Shown: positions 8,861-18,495 of the stretch, piece by piece
Numbering within the stretch: position 1 is the first letter of the stretch
Layout of the letters: every line of letters begins with the position of its first letter
Source: CAWHPS01 sp963831235
GTDB taxonomy: Bacteria; Fibrobacterota; OXYB2-FULL-49-7; JAEUSG01
Direction: 5' to 3'
Length of the DNA: 64,000 nucleotides
Assembly (NCBI GenBank): GCA_963831235.1
Contig: CAWHPS010000042.1
Coordinates: 1-64,000 of the forward strand
Made by a program: the position numbers and the translations under genes
Notes under the pieces: model-generated
The model's database searches: none
What the model was told of the DNA's origin: nothing
The model's input: the letters and a program-made list of their open reading frames with translations, nothing else

Positions 8861-10060
8861 TTATATATAGTCGCCTAGTGTGGGAAGTATTACTCTAGCT
8901 CCTGCCTGAAGGGAGGCAGTGTAAACATTCTGACTCATGGAAAACGACATTATGGCCTCAGCAAAATCGAGATCTTCCAGATTGGATTGGAGCCTTGTAA
9001 CTTCAATCTGCTGGCTTGAATTGCGATCAAGGGTCGTATCAAAACGGTTCTTTTTAGCGCCATTAATGCTTTGAGCAGAGCTTAATTTTTGTATTATCTT
9101 GTCAATCTCACTGATTGCATTACTGATCTTTGAACCACTGTTGCTTTTCAGACCATTAATTAGATCAACAGCTACTCCAATCATGTCAAGATTATTCGCG
9201 GGATCCTCAAAAATTTCATCGGCTGACATGTTGATTCGCGGCTTTTCAGTTTCAGAAATCTCACGGTAAATTGACCCCATGTTTTCCTGGTTTACTTTAT
9301 AATAGTGATTGAAGGTAAGATTAACCTGTACCAGGCCTCCGCTTAGCGCTGTTTCAAATGCACTGCCGGCAACTGCGTTTATGGTTCCTTGAGCATAATC
9401 AATGGTATAATCCGTGCCTTCAACGGCTGTAGTCGCCACGCCTGCCGGTACTGTCGAGTATGATAATGAAACAGTACCGGGATCAAGACGTTTCAGCTGG
9501 GTGATTTTTCCATCCGCATAAGATGTCATTGCGTTTGCAACACCCACTTGAAAGGTATTTGCCGGAACAGCAGGAGCCGCAGGATTGGTTGGAGCAAAGG
9601 AATAATTCGTTTTTTCCTCATACTTATAAATCTGCTTGTCTCCGTTTGTGCCTCCAAAAATAAAATTGCCTTTATAACTGGAATTGGTAAGGCCCACGAG
9701 CTGACCTAAAATCTGGTTTACTTCCTGTGCGATATACTGGCGATCATTTGCTGTAAGGGTATCGTTGCTCCCCTTTTCCGCACTGACCCGCAAATCCTGC
9801 ACCAGGGTATTCATGTCTTGCATTGAAACCATTGTCATTGAAATCCATGCTGATCCATCCTCGATATTGCGCTTGAACTGATCATTCTGTGCTATTTCAG
9901 CCTTATAATTAAGATTATTCTTCATGTCAACAGGATCATCAGATGGCCTGTTAAGGCGCCGTCCAGTTGAAAGCTGTTCCTGAAGATTAGCCAGCTTGGA
10001 ATAATTATTTGAAATATTCCTTTGCACCATGTCGTTAATTTGTGTAAAAGTCACTCTCAT
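8861..10060 (-). CDS. flgL: Flagellar hook-associated protein 3
   Basis: 399 residues, homologous to flagellin at both ends. The N-terminus reads MRVTFTQINDMVQRNISNNY then LQEQLSTGRRLNRPSDDPVD, the classic FlgL start. The C-terminus reads LDFAEAIMSFSMSQNVYTAS and ends with VILPTLGDYI. The middle carries an added beta-rich domain. FlgL forms the second junction layer between hook and filament. It follows flgK by 18 bases and has a strong ribosome binding site (AAGGAGG), so the two are translated from one message. The length is slightly above the usual 300-320 because of the insert. Confidence 0.93.
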   Translation of the reverse strand: MRVTFTQINDMVQRNISNNYSKLANLQEQLSTGRRLNRPSDDPVDMKNNLNYKAEIAQNDQFKRNIEDGSAWISMTMVSMQDMNTLVQDLRVSAEKGSNDTLTANDRQYIAQEVNQILGQLVGLTNSSYKGNFIFGGTNGDKQIYKYEEKTNYSFAPTNPAAPAVPANTFQVGVANAMTSYADGKITQLKRLDPGTVSLSYSTVPAGVATTAVEGTDYTIDYAQGTINAVAGSAFETALSGGLVQVNLTFNHYYKVNQENMGSIYREISETEKPRINMSADEIFEDPANNLDMIGVAVDLINGLKSNSGSKISNAISEIDKIIQKLSSAQSINGAKKNRFDTTLDRNSSQQIEVTRLQSNLEDLDFAEAIMSFSMSQNVYTASLQAGARVILPTLGDYI

Positions 10061-10078
10061 TGTTTGGCCCCTCCTTGT

Positions 10079-12121
10079 TTACATATTGAACAGCACATCA
10101 AGCATTGCGCTTACTGTTGTGATCACCCTTGCGGAAGCCTGGTATGTGTGCTGATACTTTACCAGATTTGCCAATTCCTCATCCATGGAAACACCGGCAA
10201 CCTCAGCCTGCTTTGCTTCAAACTGATCAACAAGAAATTTGCGTGAATCCGCGTTTGTAGTCGCTTCGTTTTTCTCAACTCCGAGTCCGGCCATAAAAGT
10301 ATCATAAAAAGTAGTCATGGTTGCCGTATTCTCACCAGTGTAATCCTTTGACATCAGCTTTTCATGACGTAATGCTGCTATGGCAACGGCATTCGCGTTA
10401 TCCGTGGCGCCGTTGCTTCCAGGTATGGCTGCTTGATATTCAATATTGAGAGGTTGATTTGAATAAGTGTTGTTAAGCAGGATAATCCGGCCTGTCGGGT
10501 AATCAATGTAAAAATCCGTGTTCTCTCTAAGTGTTACCCCGTTTGAAGAAAGCTTTACACTGCCGGTTGCAATGGAACTGCGTTCACGGAGCTCATCCCC
10601 TGATCCTGGAATAAGATCAGGATCATCATCAACTGTACCATAAGTTCCATCAGGTCCAGGGGTATGATGAACATATTGATAAACCCCAGTTGCCGGAATT
10701 ATAATGGTATCAGCATAAGCCTTAGTCGTCATGCCGGCTGAAGCCGCTACATTTAGAACGCTCTGATTTATGGCAGCTGATAATTCTATGTTTGATGCCA
10801 ATGTTTTCTGGACAGTCTGAGTCCCCTGTGGCACTTCGTAATTATAACTGATTACGATATTCGGAGTGGCCGGAGGGGCTGGCTGAGGAGGTGATGCAAG
10901 TTGGCCTCCGGGAATGACCGTCACTTTACCGGTCAAATAATCTATATCATAGTCTATTGTTCGTTGAAATGTAATACCTGTCCCATTTGTGACCACTTCT
11001 GAACCGGCCTCGATATTAGGTGTATGGAGATCCTGAACATAAGGGACGTTTCCAGGAGGAGTCGGAGGAAGGTAGGCAAACGAGAATCCGGTTACTGTTT
11101 TCATATAGCGTTTTGTTTCTTCATCATTCGAATTGACTTTGAAGAAATCTATGCCCGTTGTCCCATTCAAGGTATAACCCCGTCTGTGCTGTTCATTCAC
11201 CTTCTCAACAAGTGTGTTTGCAAGTTCATCAAGCTTTGCCTCATAAGACGGCACAACCTCATCCCTGGAATCCATTAACCCGCGAATTTTGCCGGATTGG
11301 GGCGTGAATGCCTGCTTGGTTGACGAGAATCTTATGCCGATTGTTGAATATGTTGTTCCATCAACCCGTTTATTAACAACCGTAGAAGTCTCAAGAGTCG
11401 AATAATTCGATGGGGAAACAAGCATGTTGCCATTGGTGAGTATGGCGGTTACACCGTTGCCTGCGTCCTGGGTTGTTACATTTATGAGTTCGGATAACTT
11501 CTTTATCGCCAAATCCCTCTGGTCCCGTGCATCATTGGCCTTTGAATTACTGGAAATTTCAACTATTCCTATTTCCTTGTTAAGACCGTATATCTGCTTT
11601 AAAAGATCATTGACCTGGCTCACAGAAACATTGATATCATCATTTTTAGAATCACGCAGGTTGCGAAGTTCTGTCGAGGTTGTGTGAAAAGCATCTATCA
11701 AGACCTGAGCATTGGCTTTAACCGTGTCCCTGGTACCGGGATTATTTGAAAGATCCGCCCATGAGTCCCAGAATTTAGCCATGGCATTGCTAAGTGAAGT
11801 TTCCGCTGGTTCACCATAAATATTCTCTATCTGTGTAAGGGTGTCGTTCACCTCATTGAAATAATTAAGCTCATGCGTTTGACCGTTTATCTGGCTGTCT
11901 ATAAAAGAGTCACGTATGCGGGCAATATTCGTAACCTCAACCCCGAACCCCATTTGTCCAAACTGCTGGTCCCGCCTGTATTCTGAAGTCTGATTAAGGC
12001 GTTTGCGGGAATAACCTTCTGTGTTAGCATTGCTTATATTCTGTGATGTTACATTAAGGGCAAGCTGAGAGGCTGAAAGGCCTTTGCTGGCAGTGTTCAT
12101 AATGCCGAATAAACCGCTCAT
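10079..12121 (-). CDS. flgK: Flagellar hook-associated protein 1
   Basis: 680 residues. The N-terminus (MSGLFGIMNTASKGLSASQL, then NVTSQNISNANTEGYSRKRL) is the FlgK/flagellar-rod-type signature, and the C-terminus (VSMDEELANLVKYQHTYQAS, then ARVITTVSAMLDVLF) is the paired helix. It is longer than most FlgK proteins (about 450-650) because the central region carries beta-rich insertions, two of which share a related DY..YLTGKV or DYPTGRI motif, suggesting an internal domain duplication also found in the flgL insert. FlgK caps the hook and starts the filament. It lies between flgN and flgL in a tight operon. Confidence 0.93.
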   Translation of the reverse strand: MSGLFGIMNTASKGLSASQLALNVTSQNISNANTEGYSRKRLNQTSEYRRDQQFGQMGFGVEVTNIARIRDSFIDSQINGQTHELNYFNEVNDTLTQIENIYGEPAETSLSNAMAKFWDSWADLSNNPGTRDTVKANAQVLIDAFHTTSTELRNLRDSKNDDINVSVSQVNDLLKQIYGLNKEIGIVEISSNSKANDARDQRDLAIKKLSELINVTTQDAGNGVTAILTNGNMLVSPSNYSTLETSTVVNKRVDGTTYSTIGIRFSSTKQAFTPQSGKIRGLMDSRDEVVPSYEAKLDELANTLVEKVNEQHRRGYTLNGTTGIDFFKVNSNDEETKRYMKTVTGFSFAYLPPTPPGNVPYVQDLHTPNIEAGSEVVTNGTGITFQRTIDYDIDYLTGKVTVIPGGQLASPPQPAPPATPNIVISYNYEVPQGTQTVQKTLASNIELSAAINQSVLNVAASAGMTTKAYADTIIIPATGVYQYVHHTPGPDGTYGTVDDDPDLIPGSGDELRERSSIATGSVKLSSNGVTLRENTDFYIDYPTGRIILLNNTYSNQPLNIEYQAAIPGSNGATDNANAVAIAALRHEKLMSKDYTGENTATMTTFYDTFMAGLGVEKNEATTNADSRKFLVDQFEAKQAEVAGVSMDEELANLVKYQHTYQASARVITTVSAMLDVLFNM

Positions 12122-12136
12122 GGTGAATCCCTTCTT

Positions 12137-12658
12137 TTACGCCCTGGTATTAACCAGGTTCCTTTTAATATTGACGGATGTCCTAATCTCTCCGCCTTTA
12201 CCGTATCCTTGGCGTGAATCCTGCTTGCCTGTAACCAGTTCCATTGCGCCTTTTATATATTTAATGGAATCATTCAACAATTGATTGTTAATATCATTAA
12301 GCACCTTAACGCGTATAAGAACATCCTTTAAGGTTGCCTTTGCGTTAATGAGTTTTTTTGACAAAACGGTTTCAATTTGTGCTGCAATGTCCTCAACCTT
12401 AAGAACCCTTCTCTCTTTTTTCATTTTATCTGCAATTGAATCATGGAGAGCGATTCTTTCTTCTTCAAGCGTCTGTATTTTTTCAGCAATTCTGTCTTTT
12501 TCCCTTACCATTTCAGAAAGCTCAACAACATTTCCTGATGCAAGACAGCCCTGTTCAAGCATTAATATTTCCCTGTAATGATTGTACCCTGAGGTGATTT
12601 CATCAAGTTTCACAACAAGCTTTTGCACCAGATTTTCCACGTTATTCCTCTTTCCCAC
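12137..12658 (-). CDS. flgN: FlgN-like flagellar export chaperone
   Basis: 173 residues, almost entirely helical and charged with heptad spacing (LVQKLVVKLDEITSGYNHYR, then KDRIAEKIQTLEEERIALHD). Sequence similarity to FlgN is modest, but the length, coiled-coil character and position immediately before flgK fit the chaperone that protects FlgK and FlgL before export. The start overlaps the end of flgJ by 17 bases, which suggests translational coupling. Confidence 0.75.
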   Translation of the reverse strand: MGKRNNVENLVQKLVVKLDEITSGYNHYREILMLEQGCLASGNVVELSEMVREKDRIAEKIQTLEEERIALHDSIADKMKKERRVLKVEDIAAQIETVLSKKLINAKATLKDVLIRVKVLNDINNQLLNDSIKYIKGAMELVTGKQDSRQGYGKGGEIRTSVNIKRNLVNTRA

Positions 12659-13493
12659 TTTTGTTCTGATTTACAAAACCCATAACATTTTTCACATAAT
12701 TTTCAGTTTCAGGGTATGGCGGAATTGCATTATACTTCTTTACAGAGTCCGGGCCGGCATTATAAGCAGCAAGTGCCAATTCAACATTACCATTGAAATC
12801 ATCGAGCAGCTTCTTAAGATATCGTGTTCCACCATTGATGTTTTCCCTGCTGTCATAAACGTTACGCACCCCAACTTCAGATGCTGTTGAATCCATAAGC
12901 TGCATAAGCCCCTTTGCCCCGGCTTTTGATACAGCATAAGGATTCCCTCCGGACTCCTGGCGGATTACCGCGCTAATAAGCGCCGGGTCCACCCCGTTTT
13001 TTATGGCTGCATTATTTATAATGTGCGCAATCTTCTGCATCTTTACGTCAACACTTTCATTAATCTTATATTGCTGCACTCCCCCAAAATCTCCTGCCGA
13101 ATACTTTAAAACATTTCCCATGTTTTTCTTTGCATTATATTCCCTGATCTTTGAGGAAAACCCGGCTGCTTTTTCCTTGTCCTGTAGAAGCGATCTGTAA
13201 ACAAGATCAGATACGCCTATGCCGCGGCCTTCACTCATTTTATTGGCATACTCGTCCATTAAAAGATCTTTAAATATATTTTCCCCCTGGTTTTCCGGCA
13301 CAAGAGTGGATTTCTCAACAGCATTATTCATTGTCTTAAGCATATAGCCTGTAAACATGGCTTCGAATTCTTTTGCCACCTTGCGCATATCTTCAGTTGA
13401 ATAGCGGCCATCATTCTTTTTTACAACCGGAGTTGAACCATTACTTGAAGTAATGCTTTGAGTTGCTGCTTTATTTAATATGTTTAACGACAT
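12642..13493 (-). CDS. flgJ: FlgJ with C-terminal lytic transglycosylase domain
   Basis: 283 residues in two domains. Residues about 35-105 form the rod-binding domain (MRKVAKEFEAMFTGYMLKTM, then FKDLLMDEYANKMS). Residues about 155-275 form a soluble lytic transglycosylase (SLT, PF01464) domain: AVIRQESGGNPYAVSKAGAK with the catalytic Glu in RQES, then GLMQLMDSTASEVGV, and ALAAYNAGPDSVKKY. The protein guides rod assembly and opens peptidoglycan for it. In the best-known enterobacterial FlgJ the enzyme half is a glucosaminidase, so the fusion to SLT is an alternative solution. It is the first gene of the flgJ-flgN-flgK-flgL run. Confidence 0.92.
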   Translation of the reverse strand: MSLNILNKAATQSITSSNGSTPVVKKNDGRYSTEDMRKVAKEFEAMFTGYMLKTMNNAVEKSTLVPENQGENIFKDLLMDEYANKMSEGRGIGVSDLVYRSLLQDKEKAAGFSSKIREYNAKKNMGNVLKYSAGDFGGVQQYKINESVDVKMQKIAHIINNAAIKNGVDPALISAVIRQESGGNPYAVSKAGAKGLMQLMDSTASEVGVRNVYDSRENINGGTRYLKKLLDDFNGNVELALAAYNAGPDSVKKYNAIPPYPETENYVKNVMGFVNQNKSGKEE

Positions 13494-13829
13494 TTTAGAT
13501 CCTTCTCCCTACTGGAAAAGCAAGCCACATGCCATAAAGAATCTTAAGGTAAAATCAGAGGTTATACAAGATTGATAAAACGATAAACAATGCAAGGAAG
13601 GGCACTTTTTACCCAATCAAGGAAAAAGAAACAGCACCATGAGAAACTTTGGTGGCCGCTTTAATTTAAAATGTTAAATTGAAGTAAGCAGCATTAAGGA
13701 ATGCAAAAAGAGTGTAGACAAAGCTCACGCTGGACTTAGGTACAAGCCCGTTACTTTAATTTAAAACCAAATAAATTTTAAATCAATTTATTATTTTTTA
13801 AACAGTATAATTCAAAAGACAAAGAAAAA
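13494..13829. other. Intergenic region upstream of flgJ
   Basis: 336 AT-rich bases between the cold-shock gene and flgJ. It must hold the flgJ promoter and the cold-shock transcript end. I see no RNA gene, no convincing reading frame, and no clear sigma28, sigma54 or sigma70 promoter. Short AATTTAAA-type inverted repeats at 13660-13780 are too AT-rich to call. Confidence 0.4.
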
Positions 13830-14027
13830 CTAGCGATTGACAGAAACGTTTATGGCCTTCTCACCCTTCTTGCCAGGTGCTGTCTCAAAATCAACAGCTT
13901 CATTTTCGAGGAGGATGTCTCCGCGATTGATGTCGTTGATGTGGACAAAAACTTCGGTCCCGTCTTCCTTGACTATGAACCCATAGCCCTTCTTGTCGTT
14001 GAACCACTTTACTTTTCCTTTTGGCAT
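13830..14027 (-). CDS. Cold-shock-domain protein
   Basis: 65 residues, the usual length for a single cold-shock domain. It has both RNA-binding motifs: KGYGFIV (RNP-1) and EVFVHIND (RNP-2), preceded by GKVKWFNDKK. It is an RNA/DNA-binding chaperone of the CspA family. A good ribosome binding site (GGAGG) lies before the ATG. It stands between nifJ and the flagellar operon. Whether it is cold-induced or constitutive cannot be told from the sequence. Confidence 0.95.
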   Translation of the reverse strand: MPKGKVKWFNDKKGYGFIVKEDGTEVFVHINDINRGDILLENEAVDFETAPGKKGEKAINVSVNR

Positions 14028-14077
14028 GATACGCCTCCTTTAAAGATTTATGACAACAGTTTTTGGCTTTAAAAATA

Positions 14078-14107
14078 GGGTGGAAGGCGGATTAACACCT
14101 TCCACCC
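14078..14107 (-). terminator. Intrinsic terminator upstream of nifJ stop region and after the cold-shock gene side
   Basis: A 10-bp perfect stem, GGGTGGAAGG (14078-14087) with CCTTCCACCC (14098-14107), a 10-base loop, and on the minus strand a TATTTTT tail. It lies 8 bases beyond the nifJ stop codon and so ends the nifJ transcript before the cold-shock gene. Confidence 0.85.
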
Positions 14108-14115
14108 CGTGTACA

Positions 14116-17100
14116 TTATTTTCCTGCTTTGGAATAATCAATTTCCGACAAAGCTTTGTAGTAAATCCAGCGATTATCAGCATCCTTCTGGGCAAGGTCC
14201 ATAAAGAGCTTGGCGGATTCGGGCCTTGTTTTTGTGAGAGCCTTGAAACGGGTTTCGTTGTATGCGAAGTCCTGCATTTTTATGGTTGGGGCCTTACTGT
14301 CAAGCTGGAGAGGGTTTTTCCCTTCTTTTAGCAGGTCAGGGTTAAAACGAAGGAGAGGGAAATGCCCTGACTCAACTGCACTCTTCTGGTTCCCAAGACC
14401 GGCTGTCATGTCGATGCCCTGGGCAATACAATGGCTGTATGCTATTATTATAGAAGGACCATTGTATGCTTCAGCTTCAACAAATGCTTTTACAGTCTGG
14501 TTCAGATTTGCGCCCATAGCCACTTTGGCCACAAAGATATTTCCGTAGGTCATACTGATTAGACCAAGATCCTTTTTAGCCATTGCCTTGCCGCCATCAG
14601 CGAACTTGGCGATTGCGCCGCGAGGTGTTGACTTGCTGGCCTGACCGCCTGTATTGGAATAAACCTCGGTGTCAAGCACAAGAACGTTTACATTACGACC
14701 TGATGCAAGAACGTGGTCTAATCCGCCGTAGCCTATATCATAGGCCCATCCATCACCTCCCAATGCCCAGATGGACTTCTTCACCAGGTTGTCAACAACG
14801 GATAAAAGATCCTTGTGATCAGGATTTGATGATGCTGCAAGTATCTTTTTAAGTTCAGCAACCCTTGCCTTCTGAGCATCAATCCCGTCAAATGTGGTTT
14901 GATCTGCTGATTTCACATCATTCAATAGCTGTGTCATCTGGCCTGCGGACCCATTTTGCAAAATCTTATCAACCACAATCCGTGCATATTCGGTGAATTG
15001 ATCCGCCGTAAGACGCATTCCAAGCGCAACCTCGGCATTGTCCTCGAAGAGTGAGTTTGTCCAGGCCGGGCCTGAACCATCTGCTGTTTTGCAATACGGC
15101 GTTGTGGGCAGATTGCCGCCATATATTGATGAGCAGCCGGTTGCATTGGCTATAATGGCCCTGTCTCCGAAAAGCTGAGTCAAAAGCTTTACATAAGCAG
15201 TCTCTCCGCAGCCAGCACAGGCACCAGAGAATTCAAAAAGGGGCTTCATGAACTGGGCACCCTTAATGGTCCCGCGTTTGAAAAGCTTGGAATCAGTATC
15301 TGGAATGGAAAGGAAGAAAGCGAAATTTTCTGCCTCAGCATGACGTAAAGGCTCCTGTGGCATCATCTTTATGGCTTCCTTGTCGGCCTTTGGACAATTG
15401 TAAACGCAGGCTCCGCATCCTGTGCAATCTTCCGGTGCGACCTGGAGGGTGTATTTAAGGCCGGCCATCTCCTTGCCTGTTGCATCAATGGATTTGAAAG
15501 TCTTTGGAGCTTTTGCAAGAAGCTTGGCATCATAAACCTTGGGTCTTATTACAGCATGTGGGCAGACCATTGAACATTGGTTGCACTGGATGCATGTTGC
15601 GGGGTTCCAGACAGGAATCTTCTCTGCAATATTACGTTTTTCGTACTGCGTGGTTGCGGTCGGCCATGTGCCGTCATCAGGCATTTCAGAGACCTTTACA
15701 AGATCTCCATCCTGGCGGATAATCTTGGCTGTAACATTTTTCACGAATTCGGGTGCAAAGGCAGGAACCGTTGCAGGAATGCTTATGGTGCTATCTGCTT
15801 GACCCGGTACCTTTACTTCCTGAATGCCTGCAATGGTGCGGTCAACAGCGTCCATGTTCATCTTAACAACATTATCGCCTTTTCGGCCATAAGTCTTTTT
15901 AATTGCGTTTTTGATTTCACTTATCGAGAGGTTTTCGTCAATGACTTTGGAAATTTTGAAGAAGGCTGTCTGCATGATCATATTGATGCGTGCCCCAAGC
16001 CCCAATTCTTCGGCTATCTTGACCGCATCAATAACATAGAACTTAAGCTTCTTATCGATAATCTGTTTCTGCACCTCTTTCGGAAGCTTGTTCCAAACCT
16101 CATCCTTGCCATAAGCTGATGTAAGCAGGAATGTCCCGCCGACTTCGGCATTTTTGAGCATCTCGTATTTTTCAAGAAATGTGAATTTATGGCATGCAAT
16201 GAAATTTGCTTTTGAGATAAGATAGGGGCTTCTTACCGGCCGTTTTCCGAAACGCAGGTGGGATACTGTAATTGATCCCGCTTTCTTGGAATCGTATACG
16301 AAATAACCTTGTGTGTAGTTGTCTGTTTTATCGGAAATTATCTTGATTGAGTTCTTGTTGGCACCTACTGTACCATCTGAACCCAGTCCATAAAAAAGAG
16401 CGCGGTAACAATCCGAACCCTCGATTGAGAAATCGGGATCATAGGGCAAGCTTGTTTGGGTTACATCATCATTAATCCCGATAGTATAATGGTTTTTTGG
16501 TGATGCTTTCTTGAGATCATCAAAAACACCTTTCATCATGGCAGGTGTAAATTCCTTTGAACCGAGGCCATAACGACCACCAACAACAACAGGATATGAA
16601 GGAAGCGAAATGAGTTTCAATTCCATTGCCTCACCAAGTGCAGTGCGTACGTCCTCGTACAAAGGCTCGCCAAGAGAACCCGGCTCTTTGGTGCGGTCCA
16701 TTACAGTGATCTTTTTTACGGTCTTGGGCAGAGCCTTTGCAAAAGCCTCTATGCTGAACGGGCGATATAAACGCACTTTAATAACGCCTGTTTTTTCGCC
16801 CTTCATATTCAGGAATTCAGAGGTCTCGTGCGCAACTTCAGCTCCGGAACACATTATTATTGCCACATGCTCGGCATCAGGAGCACCAACATAATCAAAA
16901 AGTTTGTACTGGCGTCCGGTAAGCTTGGCGAATTTATCCATTGTCTTCTGAACAATTTCCGGGCATGCTGTATAAAACTTGTTTACAGTCTCTCGGCCCT
17001 GGAAATACACATCCGGATTCTGGGAAGTACCGCGAATTGTGGGAGTGCTGGGGTTTAGCCCGCGCTTACGGTGGGCTATTATATGATCAGGATTCATCAT

Positions 17101-17679
17101 TGCACGCATTTCATCAAAGGAAAGTTCCGTGATTTTCTGAAGCTCTGATGAGGTACGGAAACCATCAAAGAAATGGACAAATGGAATTCTTGATTCGAGC
17201 GCTGCGGCTTGGGAAATAAGCGCGAAGTCCATGTTTTCCTGAACGCAGGTTGAAGCAAGCATGCCGTAACCGGTCTGGCGTATTGCCATAACATCAGAAT
17301 GATCGCCGAAAATGCACAAGGCCTGACAGGCCAGCGAACGCGCTGAAACATGAAAGACCGTTGGGCATAATTCTCCTGCTATTTTGTACATGTCTGGTAT
17401 CATAAGAAGAAGACCCTGGGATGCTGTAAATGTCGTGGTAAGCGCGCCTGTTGTGAGTGCGCCATGGACAGCACCTGCTGCGCCGCCTTCTGACTGCATT
17501 TCAATTACCATTGGCACCTGGCCCCAGATGTTTTTCTCGCCACGAGCGCTCTTTTCGTCTGCGACCTCGCCCATTACCGACGATGGTGTAATTGGATATA
17601 TTGCGATTACTTCATTTGTAGCGTGCGCTACATGCGCAACCGCTGTATTCCCGTCAAAAGTAGCCATTTTGCCTGCCAT
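14116..17679 (-). CDS. nifJ: Pyruvate:ferredoxin (flavodoxin) oxidoreductase, single-chain
   Basis: 1187 residues, the standard length of the homodimeric enzyme. It oxidises pyruvate with CoA to acetyl-CoA and CO2 and reduces ferredoxin or flavodoxin. Domains in order: pyrimidine-binding TPP domain (residues 1-250, with IYPITPSSVMGEVADE), transketolase C-like domain (about 260-400), gamma domain, two 4Fe-4S clusters (CIQCNQCSMVCP and CTGCGACVYNCP, about 690-760), and a C-terminal TPP-binding domain with CAGCGE and the GDGWAYDIGYGGLDHVLASG motif. A strong GGAGG ribosome binding site precedes the ATG. It is monocistronic, bounded by a terminator. The enzyme is oxygen-sensitive and marks anaerobic metabolism. 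Confidence 0.97.
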   Translation of the reverse strand: MAGKMATFDGNTAVAHVAHATNEVIAIYPITPSSVMGEVADEKSARGEKNIWGQVPMVIEMQSEGGAAGAVHGALTTGALTTTFTASQGLLLMIPDMYKIAGELCPTVFHVSARSLACQALCIFGDHSDVMAIRQTGYGMLASTCVQENMDFALISQAAALESRIPFVHFFDGFRTSSELQKITELSFDEMRAMMNPDHIIAHRKRGLNPSTPTIRGTSQNPDVYFQGRETVNKFYTACPEIVQKTMDKFAKLTGRQYKLFDYVGAPDAEHVAIIMCSGAEVAHETSEFLNMKGEKTGVIKVRLYRPFSIEAFAKALPKTVKKITVMDRTKEPGSLGEPLYEDVRTALGEAMELKLISLPSYPVVVGGRYGLGSKEFTPAMMKGVFDDLKKASPKNHYTIGINDDVTQTSLPYDPDFSIEGSDCYRALFYGLGSDGTVGANKNSIKIISDKTDNYTQGYFVYDSKKAGSITVSHLRFGKRPVRSPYLISKANFIACHKFTFLEKYEMLKNAEVGGTFLLTSAYGKDEVWNKLPKEVQKQIIDKKLKFYVIDAVKIAEELGLGARINMIMQTAFFKISKVIDENLSISEIKNAIKKTYGRKGDNVVKMNMDAVDRTIAGIQEVKVPGQADSTISIPATVPAFAPEFVKNVTAKIIRQDGDLVKVSEMPDDGTWPTATTQYEKRNIAEKIPVWNPATCIQCNQCSMVCPHAVIRPKVYDAKLLAKAPKTFKSIDATGKEMAGLKYTLQVAPEDCTGCGACVYNCPKADKEAIKMMPQEPLRHAEAENFAFFLSIPDTDSKLFKRGTIKGAQFMKPLFEFSGACAGCGETAYVKLLTQLFGDRAIIANATGCSSIYGGNLPTTPYCKTADGSGPAWTNSLFEDNAEVALGMRLTADQFTEYARIVVDKILQNGSAGQMTQLLNDVKSADQTTFDGIDAQKARVAELKKILAASSNPDHKDLLSVVDNLVKKSIWALGGDGWAYDIGYGGLDHVLASGRNVNVLVLDTEVYSNTGGQASKSTPRGAIAKFADGGKAMAKKDLGLISMTYGNIFVAKVAMGANLNQTVKAFVEAEAYNGPSIIIAYSHCIAQGIDMTAGLGNQKSAVESGHFPLLRFNPDLLKEGKNPLQLDSKAPTIKMQDFAYNETRFKALTKTRPESAKLFMDLAQKDADNRWIYYKALSEIDYSKAGK

Positions 17680-17806
17680 GTTAAGCCTCCGGAGTTAAAA
17701 ACGTTATTAGTATATCTTTGTTTAAAAGATACTGCCTTAAAGATCCGATTGTTGATTCCTGAATATTCACAAAATGTACGAATCTGTATTGAAGAATTTC
17801 GTCAAA

Positions 17807-18298
17807 CTAGAACGGGAGATCCGAATCATCACCTGTAGCCGGTTTCTGGCCTCCCGGGGGCATGGAAGCACCCATTGAGCCGCCAAAAGATGCGCCTTCA
17901 TCCGGCGCTCCCGGCTGGACAAAATCATCTCCCCCGGCTGAACCGCCTGATCCGCCTTTGCCGCCAAGCATGATCATTTTTCCGTTCATATCAACTACAA
18001 CTTCCGATATATATTTCTTGTTTCCGTCTTTATCATCATAAGAACGATTGTCGATTTTACCTTCAAGGTAAACCTGGCTCCCCTTTTTCAGATACTGATT
18101 GCATATTTCAGCAAGCTTACCCCATACAACTATATTGTGCCATACGGTCTTTGTTTGACGCACACCAGCTTTATCTTTGTAGGATTCACCGGTTGCAAGA
18201 GAGAAAGAAGCCACAGAGTTGCCGGATGCAACATAACGCAATTCAGGGTTTTTACCCAGATTGCCAATTAACATGACTTTATTGAGTCCTTGAGACAT
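17807..18298 (-). CDS. ssb: Single-stranded DNA-binding protein
   Basis: 163 residues from the ATG at 18298, chosen because MSQGLNKVMLIGNLGKNPEL is the normal SSB start and an AAGGA box precedes it; a longer in-frame start at 18334 adds only a low-complexity tail. The OB fold covers residues 1-110 (YVASGNSVASFSLATGESYK, TVWHNIVVWGKLAEICNQYL, KGSQVYLEGKI). A Gly-rich linker follows, then the acidic tip DDSDLPF, the peptide that binds replication and repair partners. It is essential in DNA replication. It sits alone between nifJ and the URO-D-like gene. Confidence 0.97.
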   Translation of the reverse strand: MSQGLNKVMLIGNLGKNPELRYVASGNSVASFSLATGESYKDKAGVRQTKTVWHNIVVWGKLAEICNQYLKKGSQVYLEGKIDNRSYDDKDGNKKYISEVVVDMNGKMIMLGGKGGSGGSAGGDDFVQPGAPDEGASFGGSMGASMPPGGQKPATGDDSDLPF

Positions 18299-18495
18299 AA
18301 GATTTTTCCTTTTTGAAGATGAATAAGATAGCAATCTATCTATTTAAATGCAAAGAAAATATTGAAATCTCTGTGAAAACAAACATTTTAAAAAAGCGAA
18401 ATTATGCTTTTTGTGAAAACCGTAACAATAAAATAATTTGTTCATGGCATTCGCTGTGCATTCCTGTTTTCGTGTCCTTTAATTATATCGATCTC

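Noticed and set aside
15577..16119. 180-codon plus-strand frame opposite nifJ
   Set aside because: It is fully antisense to the strongly conserved nifJ Fe-S region, has no ribosome binding site, and its protein resembles no family. It is a shadow of the real gene.
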